NCBI RefSeq assembly: GCF_921293875.1
Contig: NZ_CAKLDI010000002.1
Span: 62,001-126,000, forward strand
Reading direction: 5' to 3'
Length of the DNA stretch: 64,000 nt
Origin: Vibrio stylophorae
GTDB taxonomy: Bacteria > Pseudomonadota > Gammaproteobacteria > Enterobacterales > Vibrionaceae
In this document: piece after piece, positions 1-8,360 of the stretch
How the letters are laid out: each line of letters begins with the position of its first letter
Position numbering within the stretch: the first letter of the stretch is position 1
Position numbers and translations under genes: made by a program
Notes under the pieces: generated by a model
Told to the model about the DNA's origin: nothing
Database searches by the model: none
The model's input: the letters and a program-made list of their open reading frames with translations, nothing else

Positions 1-618
1 AAAATTGATGCACCGCACCTGCCTGGCTTAAATCGAAATGATGAGATAGGACAGATCACACGGCAGTTTTCCAATTTGATTTTGCGTGTTCAACGGCAAG
101 TTTCAGAACTCTCATTCTTAGGCTCCATTGATTCGTTGACCTCGCTTTATAATCATGGCCAATTTGATCAAGCGCTTAATGATATCGCCCAGCACCATCA
201 GCGACGCGCAGGATTAATCTTATTTGATCTCGATAAATTCAAGCATTTCAATGACAGTTATGGTCATCCTGCAGGCGATAGAGCCTTGGTGCAAATCGCA
301 CAAACCACTCGCTATGCTGTGCGAGGCCAAGATCGTTGTTTTCGCATTGGCGGTGAAGAGTTTGCGGTGATCTTGCAAAGTTGTGATGAGTACGTGGTGC
401 GTGATGTCGCGCATCGACTACTCGATTTAGTGGAAGGATTGGCCATTGCGCATGCTGATAACGGTACGTCAAAAAATGTGGTGACCATTTCTATTGGTTA
501 TCTGTTTTACGATCCGGCTAAGGGGATGCAAACGGCTACGGAGTTATACCAACGCTGCGATCAGGCGTTGTATCGCGCGAAAAAACAGGGCCGGCATCAG
601 GCAATTCAAGCGGATTAA
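1..618 (+). CDS. Diguanylate cyclase, 3' part (HAMP end + GGDEF), cut by window edge
   Basis: The reading frame is open from base 1, so the gene starts outside the window. The first visible residues (NDEIGQITRQF) look like the end of a HAMP linker, so the missing part is probably a membrane sensor. A GGDEF domain follows. Its active-site loop reads RIGGEEF (the GGEEF variant, which is normally active), and RGQD stands five residues before it as a good product-inhibition I-site (RxxD). FDLDKF is the conserved metal-binding stretch. The expected role is synthesis of cyclic di-GMP from two GTP. The gene runs head-on towards luxQ with only 36 bases between the stops, and I see no strong terminator there. 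Catalytic competence is inferred from motifs only. Confidence 0.93.
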   Translation, partial: KIDAPHLPGLNRNDEIGQITRQFSNLILRVQRQVSELSFLGSIDSLTSLYNHGQFDQALNDIAQHHQRRAGLILFDLDKFKHFNDSYGHPAGDRALVQIAQTTRYAVRGQDRCFRIGGEEFAVILQSCDEYVVRDVAHRLLDLVEGLAIAHADNGTSKNVVTISIGYLFYDPAKGMQTATELYQRCDQALYRAKKQGRHQAIQAD

Positions 619-654
619 GGATGATGCACTCATATATGGTTTTATACATCACTT

Positions 655-3219
655 TCATGAACCATTTTCATGAGCCAGTTGTGGCTGTGTTGTTTCAATA
701 GGGCGGCGACACATCATGGCCGTTTGAATGCATTTTGCCAGCTCATCTTTGGTGATGGGCTTGGTTAAAATCGCATTGGCGCCCGCATCACGAAATGCTT
801 GGTGCGCTTCTTGAAAGACATCGGCAGTACAAGCAATGATTGCTGGCGTGTGTTCACCAAGTAATTGCCCAATGGCCTGACAAGCTTCAATCCCATTCAT
901 CACTGGCATATGGTTATCCATAATAATGAGATCAAAGGCTTGCTGCTCAGCAGCTTGCAGTGCGAGTTTGCCATTTTCCACCCAAGTTACCTGATGCCCC
1001 ATTTTTTGACAAAACTGTTGGGCTACCATGGCGTTGACCTGATTATCTTCCACCAGCAGGATTTTGAGCGATTGCGGTGTGCTATTGGGCAGATTAGCGT
1101 TGCTATTTTTTTCTATTTGACCATTTTCTACAGGTAAATAGGGTAGGGTGACTATAAATCGGCTTCCGCGGCGAAGCTGACTTTCCACTTCGATACTACC
1201 GCCCATCAGTTGGACTAGCTGCTGAACAATGGCGAGGCCAAGGCCTGTACCTTGATATTCACGCTTACTATGGTTTTGCCCTTGAGTAAATGGTTCAAAA
1301 AGATGCTCAATCAAATGGGGTTCGATGCCGATCCCTGAGTCTTGCACTATCAATTGAAGTTGTTCGCGCTGAGTACGTACCGCCAATTCAATGGTGCCTT
1401 GATGCGTGAACTTCACCGCATTGCTCAGTAAGTTATGCAGAATTTGGCGAAGGCGCAGCGCATCCCCTTGAATGGGTTGTGTCAGCGCTTCAATTTGGGT
1501 TAAGAATTGAAGCCCTTTTTGAGCACACAGGCTTTGATAAACAGAACAGATATTGTCGAGCTGCTCGGGTAAGGAGAAAGGCGCAATCTGAATGCGTAAC
1601 TCGCCTTGCTCAATTTTTGAAAAATCGAGAATATCATTAACCAAACTGAGCAGATGGCGGCTGCTGGCATAGAGCGTATTAAGCTGCGCTTGCTGGGACG
1701 AAGGTGGCTGCTGGCTAGCCTCCTCTTGTAGCAGCTCGGCAATCCCTAAAATGCCGTTGAGTGGTGTGCGAATTTCGTGGCTCATGGTCGCTAAAAAATG
1801 TGATTTAGCATGATTTGCCTGCTCAGCCGCTTGTGTGGCTCGCTCACTTTGTTTTTGCGCATCTTTTAGCGCCGTAATATCTAAACCTTGGGCAATGACA
1901 GCAACCACGGCGTCATTGACGATCACCGGTGAGATATTCCAAAGAAAGGCGCGGTCATGCATGCCATGTAGCACCACACCACAAACGGCTTGACCACTGA
2001 GCGCTTTTTTCAAGTGAGGTTGGGCGGCAAGGACAAAACGCTCAAAGATAGGATTGGCTTGCTGTTGGTCGACAAAACCAAGGGCTTGTTGACCCGCTTT
2101 ATTGATATGTTCGAGCTCAAGATGATTGCGCCAAACGACGATGGGCGACATGGCTGATTCAAACAGACTGTTTTGATACTGCTCCTTGGCAAAAAGCTCC
2201 GAGAATGCAGCTTCAATGGCATACCCTAGGCGGTTAAATTCGCTGATTCGGCTAGGCGTGTAAGCTGCCGCGCGATGGTAATGGCGAGTGTTATTGGCAT
2301 AGTCCACAAGTTTGCTCAGCGGTGTCACTGCTGCGCGTTTGAAGATATAGGCGCATAACATAGATAAGCCAATTAACACCACCAGAGCGATAAATAAGTT
2401 GCGTTGCAGTTGCGCGGTTAAAGCGGCTGTGACTGTGTCATCGAGCAAGGTCACAATGGCTAAGTCGTGGTAATCCCCGGCTAATTCAATGGGGGTGACT
2501 TGGCGCAAACGGCCATGGGGGATCGCTTTTCCCATTAAGCCATTGAGATCAGCCGAATGGGGTTTTGCGGTTGCGGTAACGATATGACCATTGACCATTA
2601 AAGCCAAGGCTTCAGCATTGACTTTTTGTTGCAGCTCGGATGCCAAGCTGAGGTTATCCTCAAGGGCTAAAACGATATAGCCCTTGGCCACCATTTCACC
2701 CGTTTGAACATCAATAATCGGTCGCGAGCGAACAAGAAGGTGCTGATGACCTAACATGCTAGTGCTTTGGTGGGCTTGCCATTGATTGTTAGATTGCTGT
2801 TTTGCAATGGCCATTAACTCGGCAGGCTCTAAGCCAAAGAACAGGCTATTGCTATCTTGCCAGAGCATTTTTTGGCTATTGGCAATAAAACGAAAATCCG
2901 GCGTATACAGTGACGCTTGCTCATCACTTTGTGTGAAGTAATTTTCAATTTGACTGAGCTCACCCTGTTCAAGCCATTGGATGAGTGAACTGTCTTGCAG
3001 CTGGTATTGCTGCGCCAGTGACATCGTATCGAGTCGATGGGTGAGTTCGCTGTCGAGTTGTACATCGACTTGGGTGAGTTTGCGCGCGGTTTCGCGCGCA
3101 ATGTTGTCTTTATTCGCAAAGTAGTTGCTAAAGATTAGGGTGACCAGCACGGTGCCGACGCATAATACAAAGAGGACCGATAGATATTTGGCCAATGAGT
3201 ATTCGCGTGGTTGGTTCAT
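655..3219 (-). CDS. luxQ: LuxQ, autoinducer-2 sensor hybrid histidine kinase/phosphatase
   Basis: The protein has 854 residues; Vibrio harveyi LuxQ has 859. A first membrane helix (about 12-32) is followed by a periplasmic region and a second helix (about 273-292). Then come a PAS-like segment, a HisKA box SHEIRTPLNG with phospho-acceptor H481, a HATPase domain (NAVKFT, DSGIGI, GTGLGLAI) and a C-terminal receiver with acceptor D768 (IIMDNHMP). The periplasmic stretch PDFRFIANSQKMLWQD closely resembles LuxQ. In the known pathway LuxQ binds LuxP, acts as a kinase at low AI-2 and as a phosphatase at high AI-2, and passes phosphate through LuxU to LuxO. The start overlaps the luxP stop by ATGA, so the two genes are co-transcribed and probably translationally coupled. 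luxU and luxO are not in the window. Confidence 0.92.
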   Translation of the reverse strand: MNQPREYSLAKYLSVLFVLCVGTVLVTLIFSNYFANKDNIARETARKLTQVDVQLDSELTHRLDTMSLAQQYQLQDSSLIQWLEQGELSQIENYFTQSDEQASLYTPDFRFIANSQKMLWQDSNSLFFGLEPAELMAIAKQQSNNQWQAHQSTSMLGHQHLLVRSRPIIDVQTGEMVAKGYIVLALEDNLSLASELQQKVNAEALALMVNGHIVTATAKPHSADLNGLMGKAIPHGRLRQVTPIELAGDYHDLAIVTLLDDTVTAALTAQLQRNLFIALVVLIGLSMLCAYIFKRAAVTPLSKLVDYANNTRHYHRAAAYTPSRISEFNRLGYAIEAAFSELFAKEQYQNSLFESAMSPIVVWRNHLELEHINKAGQQALGFVDQQQANPIFERFVLAAQPHLKKALSGQAVCGVVLHGMHDRAFLWNISPVIVNDAVVAVIAQGLDITALKDAQKQSERATQAAEQANHAKSHFLATMSHEIRTPLNGILGIAELLQEEASQQPPSSQQAQLNTLYASSRHLLSLVNDILDFSKIEQGELRIQIAPFSLPEQLDNICSVYQSLCAQKGLQFLTQIEALTQPIQGDALRLRQILHNLLSNAVKFTHQGTIELAVRTQREQLQLIVQDSGIGIEPHLIEHLFEPFTQGQNHSKREYQGTGLGLAIVQQLVQLMGGSIEVESQLRRGSRFIVTLPYLPVENGQIEKNSNANLPNSTPQSLKILLVEDNQVNAMVAQQFCQKMGHQVTWVENGKLALQAAEQQAFDLIIMDNHMPVMNGIEACQAIGQLLGEHTPAIIACTADVFQEAHQAFRDAGANAILTKPITKDELAKCIQTAMMCRRPIETTQPQLAHENGS

Positions 3220-4355
3220 GGATTGGTCACCTGCGCAGCAGATTGGGTGGCAAGCAGCTGGGGATGATCGGAATAGCGAAAGGCGCGTTGTTTTAGCCGT
3301 TCTATTTGCGACTCGGGCGTCTGGCTGGTCACAATCGCAAACTGGCCAGAATAAACCAAGGGCGTCGGCTGAGCACTGAGATCGGCTTTGATCGCTTCTG
3401 CCATGGCCACGCCTGTATCGTCATTCATACGCATAACAGTGACATCCATCTCGCCTGCTTTGATTGCATCGAGTTCAGCAGAGCCGCCGCCCCAACCATT
3501 CACTTTGACCTGATGGGTTAGCCCCAGCTCTTTAAGCGCATCAATGGCGCCCAGCGCAATATCCGTTGAGCAAGCATAGAGTAGATCCAATTTAGGATAG
3601 GCTTTGAGTGCAGATAAGGCCGCGGTATAAGCGGATTGTCGGTTGGCCTTGGTATAATAGGCAGTCTGCATTTGATAGAGCTCATCATTGCCCATGGCAT
3701 CAATAAAAGTATCACCTCGGGCGCTACTGATATAACCAGGGGTAAAATATAAAACGCCATATTTTAGCGGTGTGGGCTCTGTGCTTTGGAAAAAATTAGC
3801 GAGCATGCGACTGCCTGTCGCATGGTCAAATCCAACATACATAAATGGTTGGCGCGCCTGCCACGCTTTTACGGGCGTCGTGATATTTTGCAACATGAGC
3901 TTGGGCTTGCCTTTGCCAATCACCCGCTCAATAAACTTTCGGTGCTTTAAGCTATCTAAGGTGAAAATAAGATAGTCGGGCGATGACTGTAGCGCATCCA
4001 GTAGGTATTGGGTTTGCTCGCGACTTTCAGTGGCTGGCTTGGTGTAATAGGGCGTTAAGGTATATGGAATATTTAACGCCTGCAGCCGCGCTTCAAAGGC
4101 GGTGATGTTACGACGCCAATAATCTGAAATTTGCTCAGCAGGATAGATCACCGCAATAGAAATGGGCTTTTTGGGGAGTTGAGTGAGCGGCACTGGGTCA
4201 TTTTGCACTGTCACGGCAAAAGTTTCAGTCAGCGGCACTTGTTCGGGATGTAAGGCAAGATATTCAGAGAGTTCCCAATAATCCTTGAGAGACTCTTTCG
4301 CTGATATCTGAAACGATAGGCAGCAAACGAGCAGCGCAAGCCCAATAGCTTTCAT
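3216..4355 (-). CDS. luxP: LuxP, periplasmic autoinducer-2 binding protein
   Basis: This periplasmic binding protein of the sugar-binding fold strongly resembles Vibrio LuxP through SDYWRRN, YVGFDHATGSRML, RGDTFID, CSTDIALGA, NGWGGGSAELDAI and VMRMNDDTG. Residues matching the known AI-2 (borate diester) contacts are present by position in these motifs: the Gln, Ser and Trp of QISDYW, the Arg of RGDTF, the Asp of STD, the Trp of NGWGG and the Arg of VMRM. I chose the ATG at 4355 because it opens a clear signal peptide (MKAIGLALLVCCLSFQISA) and has AAGGA just upstream. An in-frame start 12 codons earlier would put polar residues before it. The protein partners with LuxQ in the periplasm. Confidence 0.93.
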   Translation of the reverse strand: MKAIGLALLVCCLSFQISAKESLKDYWELSEYLALHPEQVPLTETFAVTVQNDPVPLTQLPKKPISIAVIYPAEQISDYWRRNITAFEARLQALNIPYTLTPYYTKPATESREQTQYLLDALQSSPDYLIFTLDSLKHRKFIERVIGKGKPKLMLQNITTPVKAWQARQPFMYVGFDHATGSRMLANFFQSTEPTPLKYGVLYFTPGYISSARGDTFIDAMGNDELYQMQTAYYTKANRQSAYTAALSALKAYPKLDLLYACSTDIALGAIDALKELGLTHQVKVNGWGGGSAELDAIKAGEMDVTVMRMNDDTGVAMAEAIKADLSAQPTPLVYSGQFAIVTSQTPESQIERLKQRAFRYSDHPQLLATQSAAQVTNP

Positions 4356-4807
4356 AATCCTTATTCCCTTTGCAGCAGACAAAAAAAGCACGCATTCAAA
4401 AGATTAGTCGAGCAAATTGATGCGTGCATCCCTTGCCGTTCAAATCATTACGAAATCATCATCGTTGTATATTTTTTCAGGCGATCATTTCTTGGTGCGC
4501 CGATAAATTAATCGGCAGCGGTATAAAATGCAATATTTTTGTGAGCAATGTCTTGTTTTTCATTCTTTTGTGCAGCAAAAACGCAAATGACATAGAGTCA
4601 TTGCACATGTTTTATTGCGTGTTTGTGATGACGGGTCGGTAAGACAGCTGCGGTTAAAGTAAATTGGCTTCAATAGCGCTCTATGACTGTGGTTAAATTG
4701 AACAGATGATTGAAAAATTCATGTCAATTTTGCAATGAAGGCTTGTGTCGTCTTGATTGTGCTGGCATTTTTCTGTTTATTGCGAGAAGTATCTTTAAGG
4801 GATCAAT
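4356..4807. other. Divergent intergenic region, luxP / OmpA-like lipoprotein
   Basis: About 450 bases of AT-rich DNA separate luxP from the plus-strand lipoprotein gene. Promoters for both directions must lie here. I see no convincing -35/-10 pair, no long inverted repeat and no credible ORF; the short plus-strand frame at 4424-4642 has neither an RBS nor family-like composition. Confidence 0.5.
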
Positions 4808-5473
4808 ATGTTGAATAAAAAACGTGCAGCCGTCATGGTGTTGGCATCACTCTTTGCAATTTCTGGTTGTCAAACAACCCGCCTGAATGCGGCAACTGGC
4901 GAAGAGGAAACCAATGCAACAACCCAAGGCGCTTTGGTTGGTTGCGTCGGTGGTGCGATTGCTGGTGCACTGATCAAGGATGACAAGCGCGGTAAAGGTG
5001 CTTTGGTTGGTTGTGCTGGTGGTGCGGCTGTGGGTGGCGCGATTGGTTACAATCTGGATCAGCAAGAAGCTGAGCTGCGCAAAGTGTTGGTTAACTCAGG
5101 CGTGCAAGTACAGCGTAATGGCGACACCATTCGCCTGATTATGGCTGATAGTATCACTTTCCAAACCGCATCTGCGAGTTTGAACCCATCGATTAAAAAC
5201 CCACTTCGTAGTGTTGCAAAAGTGATGGATCGCTATGAAAAGAGCCGTCTTGTAGTTTCTGGTCACACCGATAGCCAAGGTGATGCAAACTACAATATGC
5301 AGTTATCACAATCGCGCGCACAAGCTGTGGCTAACCAACTATTGGTTAATGGCGTTGAGCCAAGCCGCCTGATTGTTCAAGGGTTTGGTGAAAATATGCC
5401 GGTCTGCAGCAACAAAACCTCAAATGGTCGTGCATGTAACCGTCGTGTAGAATTGGATATTACCTCTAACTAA
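4808..5473 (+). CDS. yiaD: YiaD-like OmpA-family lipoprotein
   Basis: The protein has 221 residues, close to E. coli YiaD (219). A lipoprotein signal peptide ends in the lipobox ISGC. A glycine-zipper region follows, with two copies of GALVGC(V/A)GGA and GGAIGYNLDQQEAELR as in YiaD. The C-terminal half is an OmpA-type peptidoglycan-binding domain (SGHTDSQGDANYNMQLSQSR, NRRVEL). It should be an outer-membrane lipoprotein that contacts peptidoglycan noncovalently. The gene appears monocistronic and ends at a strong terminator. The function is structural by analogy; no specific role is evident. Confidence 0.88.
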   Translation: MLNKKRAAVMVLASLFAISGCQTTRLNAATGEEETNATTQGALVGCVGGAIAGALIKDDKRGKGALVGCAGGAAVGGAIGYNLDQQEAELRKVLVNSGVQVQRNGDTIRLIMADSITFQTASASLNPSIKNPLRSVAKVMDRYEKSRLVVSGHTDSQGDANYNMQLSQSRAQAVANQLLVNGVEPSRLIVQGFGENMPVCSNKTSNGRACNRRVELDITSN

Positions 5474-5490
5474 TTGAATTAAAATATGTT

Positions 5491-5517
5491 AAGGCGAGCG
5501 ATGGCTCGCCTTTTTTG
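5491..5517 (+). terminator. Rho-independent terminator after the YiaD-like gene
   Basis: The stem AAGGCGAGC / GCTCGCCTT has a GATG loop and is followed by six T residues. It lies 18 bases after the stop codon. Confidence 0.92.
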
Positions 5518-5562
5518 TTTTAATTTCACGATTACGACTGAAGCGAAGATGAAAGGGAAAGC

Positions 5563-6270
5563 ATGGCGAAAATATGGATGATTGCCTGTTGTAGCTGGCT
5601 GAGCGTTTCATGCAGTTTGGCCAATGAATCAAATAATCATGTGCCCGAGAGTGTTTGCTTTGGCAGCACAGGCAACGGCGCCTTGCAACATGGTGTGGCT
5701 TTGCCTGCTCAGGGAGAAAACTTCACCAGCTATAGCTTGATGGCACAAGCGCTTGATCGCAATTACGTTCATAGCAAAGTGGCAAGCATAGTCGTCAATG
5801 CATTTACTGCATTGGCCCAGTCACATCCGCAATATCGCTATAAATACGCCGAAACGGGCGCCCGTGAAGGTGGCAAATTTTACCCACATAAAACGCATCA
5901 AAATGGTTTATCGGTGGATTTTATGACACCGATGATCGATGAAAATGGGCAAAGCCAATGGCTACCGACGCATCCATTCAATCGTTATGGCTATGATATT
6001 GAGCTCAACAAACAGGGTAAATGGGATTCGTGGCAAATTGATTATGAAGCAATGGCGCTTCATCTTTATGCCCTACACATTGCCGCAATTGAAGCTGGGG
6101 TCGATATTGACCGAGTGATTTTTGACCCTAAATTACAGCCGCCGCTTTGGCAGACATCGGTGGGTTCCTATCTGAAAAAACATGTGAAATTCTCTAAACG
6201 CCGCTCATGGGTTCGGCATGATGAGCACTATCATGTTGATTTTAAAATTCGCTGCCAGCCGTTGAATTGA
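5563..6270 (+). CDS. Penicillin-insensitive murein endopeptidase-like protein (peptidase M74 / MepA-like)
   Basis: The 235-residue protein begins with a short hydrophobic export signal. Motifs match the LAS-type zinc peptidase fold of MepA: GALQHGVALP and SYSLMAQAL near the N-terminus, HQNGLSVDF (HxxGxxxD metal-binding motif) in the middle, and HDEHYHVDFKIRC (HxH motif) at the end. MepA cleaves D-Ala-meso-DAP cross-links in periplasmic peptidoglycan. The protein is shorter than E. coli MepA (274) and the motif surroundings differ, so it may be a divergent subgroup. The RBS GAAAGGGAAAGC precedes the ATG. Confidence 0.8.
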   Translation: MAKIWMIACCSWLSVSCSLANESNNHVPESVCFGSTGNGALQHGVALPAQGENFTSYSLMAQALDRNYVHSKVASIVVNAFTALAQSHPQYRYKYAETGAREGGKFYPHKTHQNGLSVDFMTPMIDENGQSQWLPTHPFNRYGYDIELNKQGKWDSWQIDYEAMALHLYALHIAAIEAGVDIDRVIFDPKLQPPLWQTSVGSYLKKHVKFSKRRSWVRHDEHYHVDFKIRCQPLN

Positions 6271-6327
6271 CACTGTAAATTGAGTGCTGACAGCGCAGGG
6301 ATTGAAATAACGCATACTAGTTGCTTC

Positions 6328-6396
6328 CCATCTTGATGACCGCTGTTGCAAGATTGCAGCAATTGCTGCCATCTTGACTGAAAGATGGTGTTTTTT
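6328..6396 (+). terminator. Terminator with competing upstream hairpins
   Basis: A terminator hairpin CCATCTT (6369-6375) / AAGATGG (6382-6388) is followed by TG and six T. The same CCATCTT is also the right arm of a larger hairpin spanning 6349-6376 (CAAGAT t GCAGC AATT GCTGC c ATCTTG). A third copy of ATCTTG at 6330-6335 can pair with the same CAAGAT. These pairings exclude each other. The element may simply end the endopeptidase transcript; an attenuator is possible. Confidence 0.6.
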
Positions 6397-6491
6397 CACA
6401 GGGAATTTAAATTGAAAAGCGCTAGCGCAAGGTAAACTAGGTCACATTTATGGCGATCATTATTTAATGGCACCCAAGCAAGGATAGTTCG

Positions 6492-6938
6492 ATGCCAATC
6501 ATTCATTGCATTAGTTGTATTAACCCAACGCAGCAACAGGCCATTGCTCAGCAGATTCAAGGTGAATCCGCGGCGATGCAATTTGATGAAAATACCCTGT
6601 TAACCACACTCTATGGCTACGATGTTTACGATCTGCCGAGCTACCTCAAAGCGAGTGTTCGTTTAAGAAAAGCCTTGATGTCAACTTGGCAACAGCTCAA
6701 TGAGCAAGGGATTGATTTACTGCTGTTATTTAGTGCGCATACCCGTGAACAGCAAGGCTGGTTGACGCAGCTGGCAAAGGACACGGGACTGCAAGTTCAG
6801 CTGCATGTGCCGACCCAGTTGGATGCATCACCTGAGCGATGCGCTATTGCCAAAATTAAGGCGCAAATCTACGCCCTTGGTGAAAGCTTTGAAATGCCGG
6901 TGGAAGGTGCGCGTATTGAGGTTATTCGCCATGAATAG
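6492..6938 (+). CDS. Hypothetical protein, possibly a P-loop kinase relative lacking its P-loop
   Basis: The 148-residue protein is preceded by AAGGA seven bases before the ATG, so the start is good. I do not recognise a named family. The middle and end (W followed by helices, then GIDLLLLFSAHTREQQGWL, and LHVPTQLDASPERCAIAK) resemble the C-terminal half of small AAA_33/zeta-toxin-like kinases, in which a sulphate- or sugar-type substrate is phosphorylated. Such proteins start with a GxxxxGK[ST] P-loop. Here the equivalent stretch is CISCINPTQQQ, with no glycine or lysine, so ATP binding of the usual kind is unlikely. The last 8 bases overlap the next gene, suggesting coupled translation. Confidence 0.7.
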   Translation: MPIIHCISCINPTQQQAIAQQIQGESAAMQFDENTLLTTLYGYDVYDLPSYLKASVRLRKALMSTWQQLNEQGIDLLLLFSAHTREQQGWLTQLAKDTGLQVQLHVPTQLDASPERCAIAKIKAQIYALGESFEMPVEGARIEVIRHE

Positions 6939-7545
6939 ATGGCTGCGGGTGATCTGTGCTGTATTTGCCGCGCTTTTTTTACTGCTTGGCGCCATCAGTT
7001 ACATGCTCTATCGAGATGCCGGGCAAGGATTGAAAGGCAATGCAGAATATGCCGTGGTTTTTGGCAATCAAGTTTATGCCGATGGTTCGCTTTCAAATCG
7101 GCTCAAAGCTAGGCTTGATGCTGCGCTTGGGCTTTATCAAAGTGGTCGCGTAAAACAGATTATTGTCAGCGGTGGGGTTGGTGCTGAATTGCAAGATGAA
7201 GCCATGGTGATGGCGCGATATTTAGAGCGTCAGGGCGTTCCTGCGGCGATGATTTTAGTGGATCGCAGCGGCGTGAATACTGCGGCGACGGCACGCAATG
7301 TTCGTCAGTTGCTTGCGAAAGATACTGCAATCGTGGTGGTTACTCAGCGCTATCATATTTCACGTGCCAAGCTGGCGATGCGCCAAGTTGGCTTTACTGA
7401 TATCTCAGGTCATTATCCTGATTATTATGAGTGGCGTGATATCTATTCATCCCTTCGTGAATGCCTTGCTTGGCCAGATTACTGGCTGCGCGCGCCCAGT
7501 CAATCGACGTCGATGACCTCAGCTTTCGTGCCTCAAGCGAATTAA
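6931..7545 (+). CDS. SanA-like DUF218 (YdcF/ElyC superfamily) membrane protein
   Basis: The protein has 204 residues from the ATG that overlaps the previous stop. An upstream in-frame extension has no protein character. One N-terminal membrane helix (WLRVICAVFAALFLLLGAIS) is followed by a periplasmic DUF218 domain. Recognisable blocks are AVVFGNQVYADGSLSNRL, IIVSGG, DRSGVNTAATARN and VVVTQRYHISRAKLA. Relatives SanA and ElyC affect envelope integrity and undecaprenyl-phosphate-linked processes in E. coli, but the biochemical activity is not settled. The gene ends at a convergent terminator. Confidence 0.85.
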   Translation: MNRWLRVICAVFAALFLLLGAISYMLYRDAGQGLKGNAEYAVVFGNQVYADGSLSNRLKARLDAALGLYQSGRVKQIIVSGGVGAELQDEAMVMARYLERQGVPAAMILVDRSGVNTAATARNVRQLLAKDTAIVVVTQRYHISRAKLAMRQVGFTDISGHYPDYYEWRDIYSSLRECLAWPDYWLRAPSQSTSMTSAFVPQAN

Positions 7546-7584
7546 TAGCCATCCCCCAATTATTTTTCTGCGCTTTAACGATTG

Positions 7585-7620
7585 AAATCCCGATAGGTTG
7601 ATCTAGCCTCTCGGGATTTT
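7585..7620 (+). terminator. Rho-independent terminator after the SanA-like gene
   Basis: AAATCCCGATAGG pairs with CCTCTCGGGATTT across an eight-base loop, with one internal mismatch and a short T tail. It lies between convergent genes. Confidence 0.8.
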
Positions 7621-7743
7621 AATCATTTGATTTATCTCAATGAGACATGAAGCGATTTGGCTATGACAATGACAAAGCATGACGAAGCATGGCTGTGATC
7701 TTCATAAGATCGCTATACCTTCGGTTTGCTATATGCGAGTTCG

Positions 7744-8238
7744 CTATTGGGCTATCCAGCTCTCTTTATCATGCGCGTGCGAGAGGTAGTGATTGAGCTG
7801 TGCGATAAACGATGCTTTGGCTTTTGTATCAACGCAAAAAATATCGCTTAGCAGACGCTGCGTCGCATTCTCTGTCACCATTGCTGTGCCATATCCCTGT
7901 CCTGATTTGGTTACAAAATAGAGCTGAACATCGTTTGCTGGTTGGCTGAGATCCATCTGTGTTAAAAACTCGATGATGTTGGCGCGAAGGGCTTCCGGCC
8001 AACTGAGCTGGTAGAGTTTCACAAATTGAATCATGGTCCGGTTATCAGAAACGCAGTAAAAATTGAGCTGATCATCTGCGCTGCAGTTCTCGGATGAGAG
8101 CTGCTGGACTGAAAGTGAGGATTGCGTGGCTTGATAGCTGTGCATGCCGGCGAGACTTTGCTCAGTTGGGTAGGGTGACTGGCTGATAAAGTCACATAGC
8201 CATTGATTTTTTAAGGACAGCAGTGAATGATTTTGCAT
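7744..8238 (-). CDS. Hypothetical protein
   Basis: The 164-residue protein is unrecognised and has no signal peptide or membrane segment. It is acidic to neutral and rich in Gln and Ser, with a conserved-looking core (MIQFVKLYQLSWPEALRANI, YFVTKSGQGYGTAMVTENA). It stands alone, divergent from the Sel1-repeat gene 122 bases away. It is accepted as a gene because it fills the gap between a convergent terminator and a divergent gene and has ordinary coding composition. The start at 8238 is the first ATG; no strong RBS decides it. Confidence 0.65.
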   Translation of the reverse strand: MQNHSLLSLKNQWLCDFISQSPYPTEQSLAGMHSYQATQSSLSVQQLSSENCSADDQLNFYCVSDNRTMIQFVKLYQLSWPEALRANIIEFLTQMDLSQPANDVQLYFVTKSGQGYGTAMVTENATQRLLSDIFCVDTKAKASFIAQLNHYLSHAHDKESWIAQ

Positions 8239-8360
8239 TATGATACGTTCTTTTATATCCAGATTTCACCATACCGCAATGCGTTGCTGAATGTAAGCTC
8301 AATCCTTTGCAAAAGCTGCCGATATAGAGAAAAGCTGAGCGAAAGAACAATGGAAGGTGC

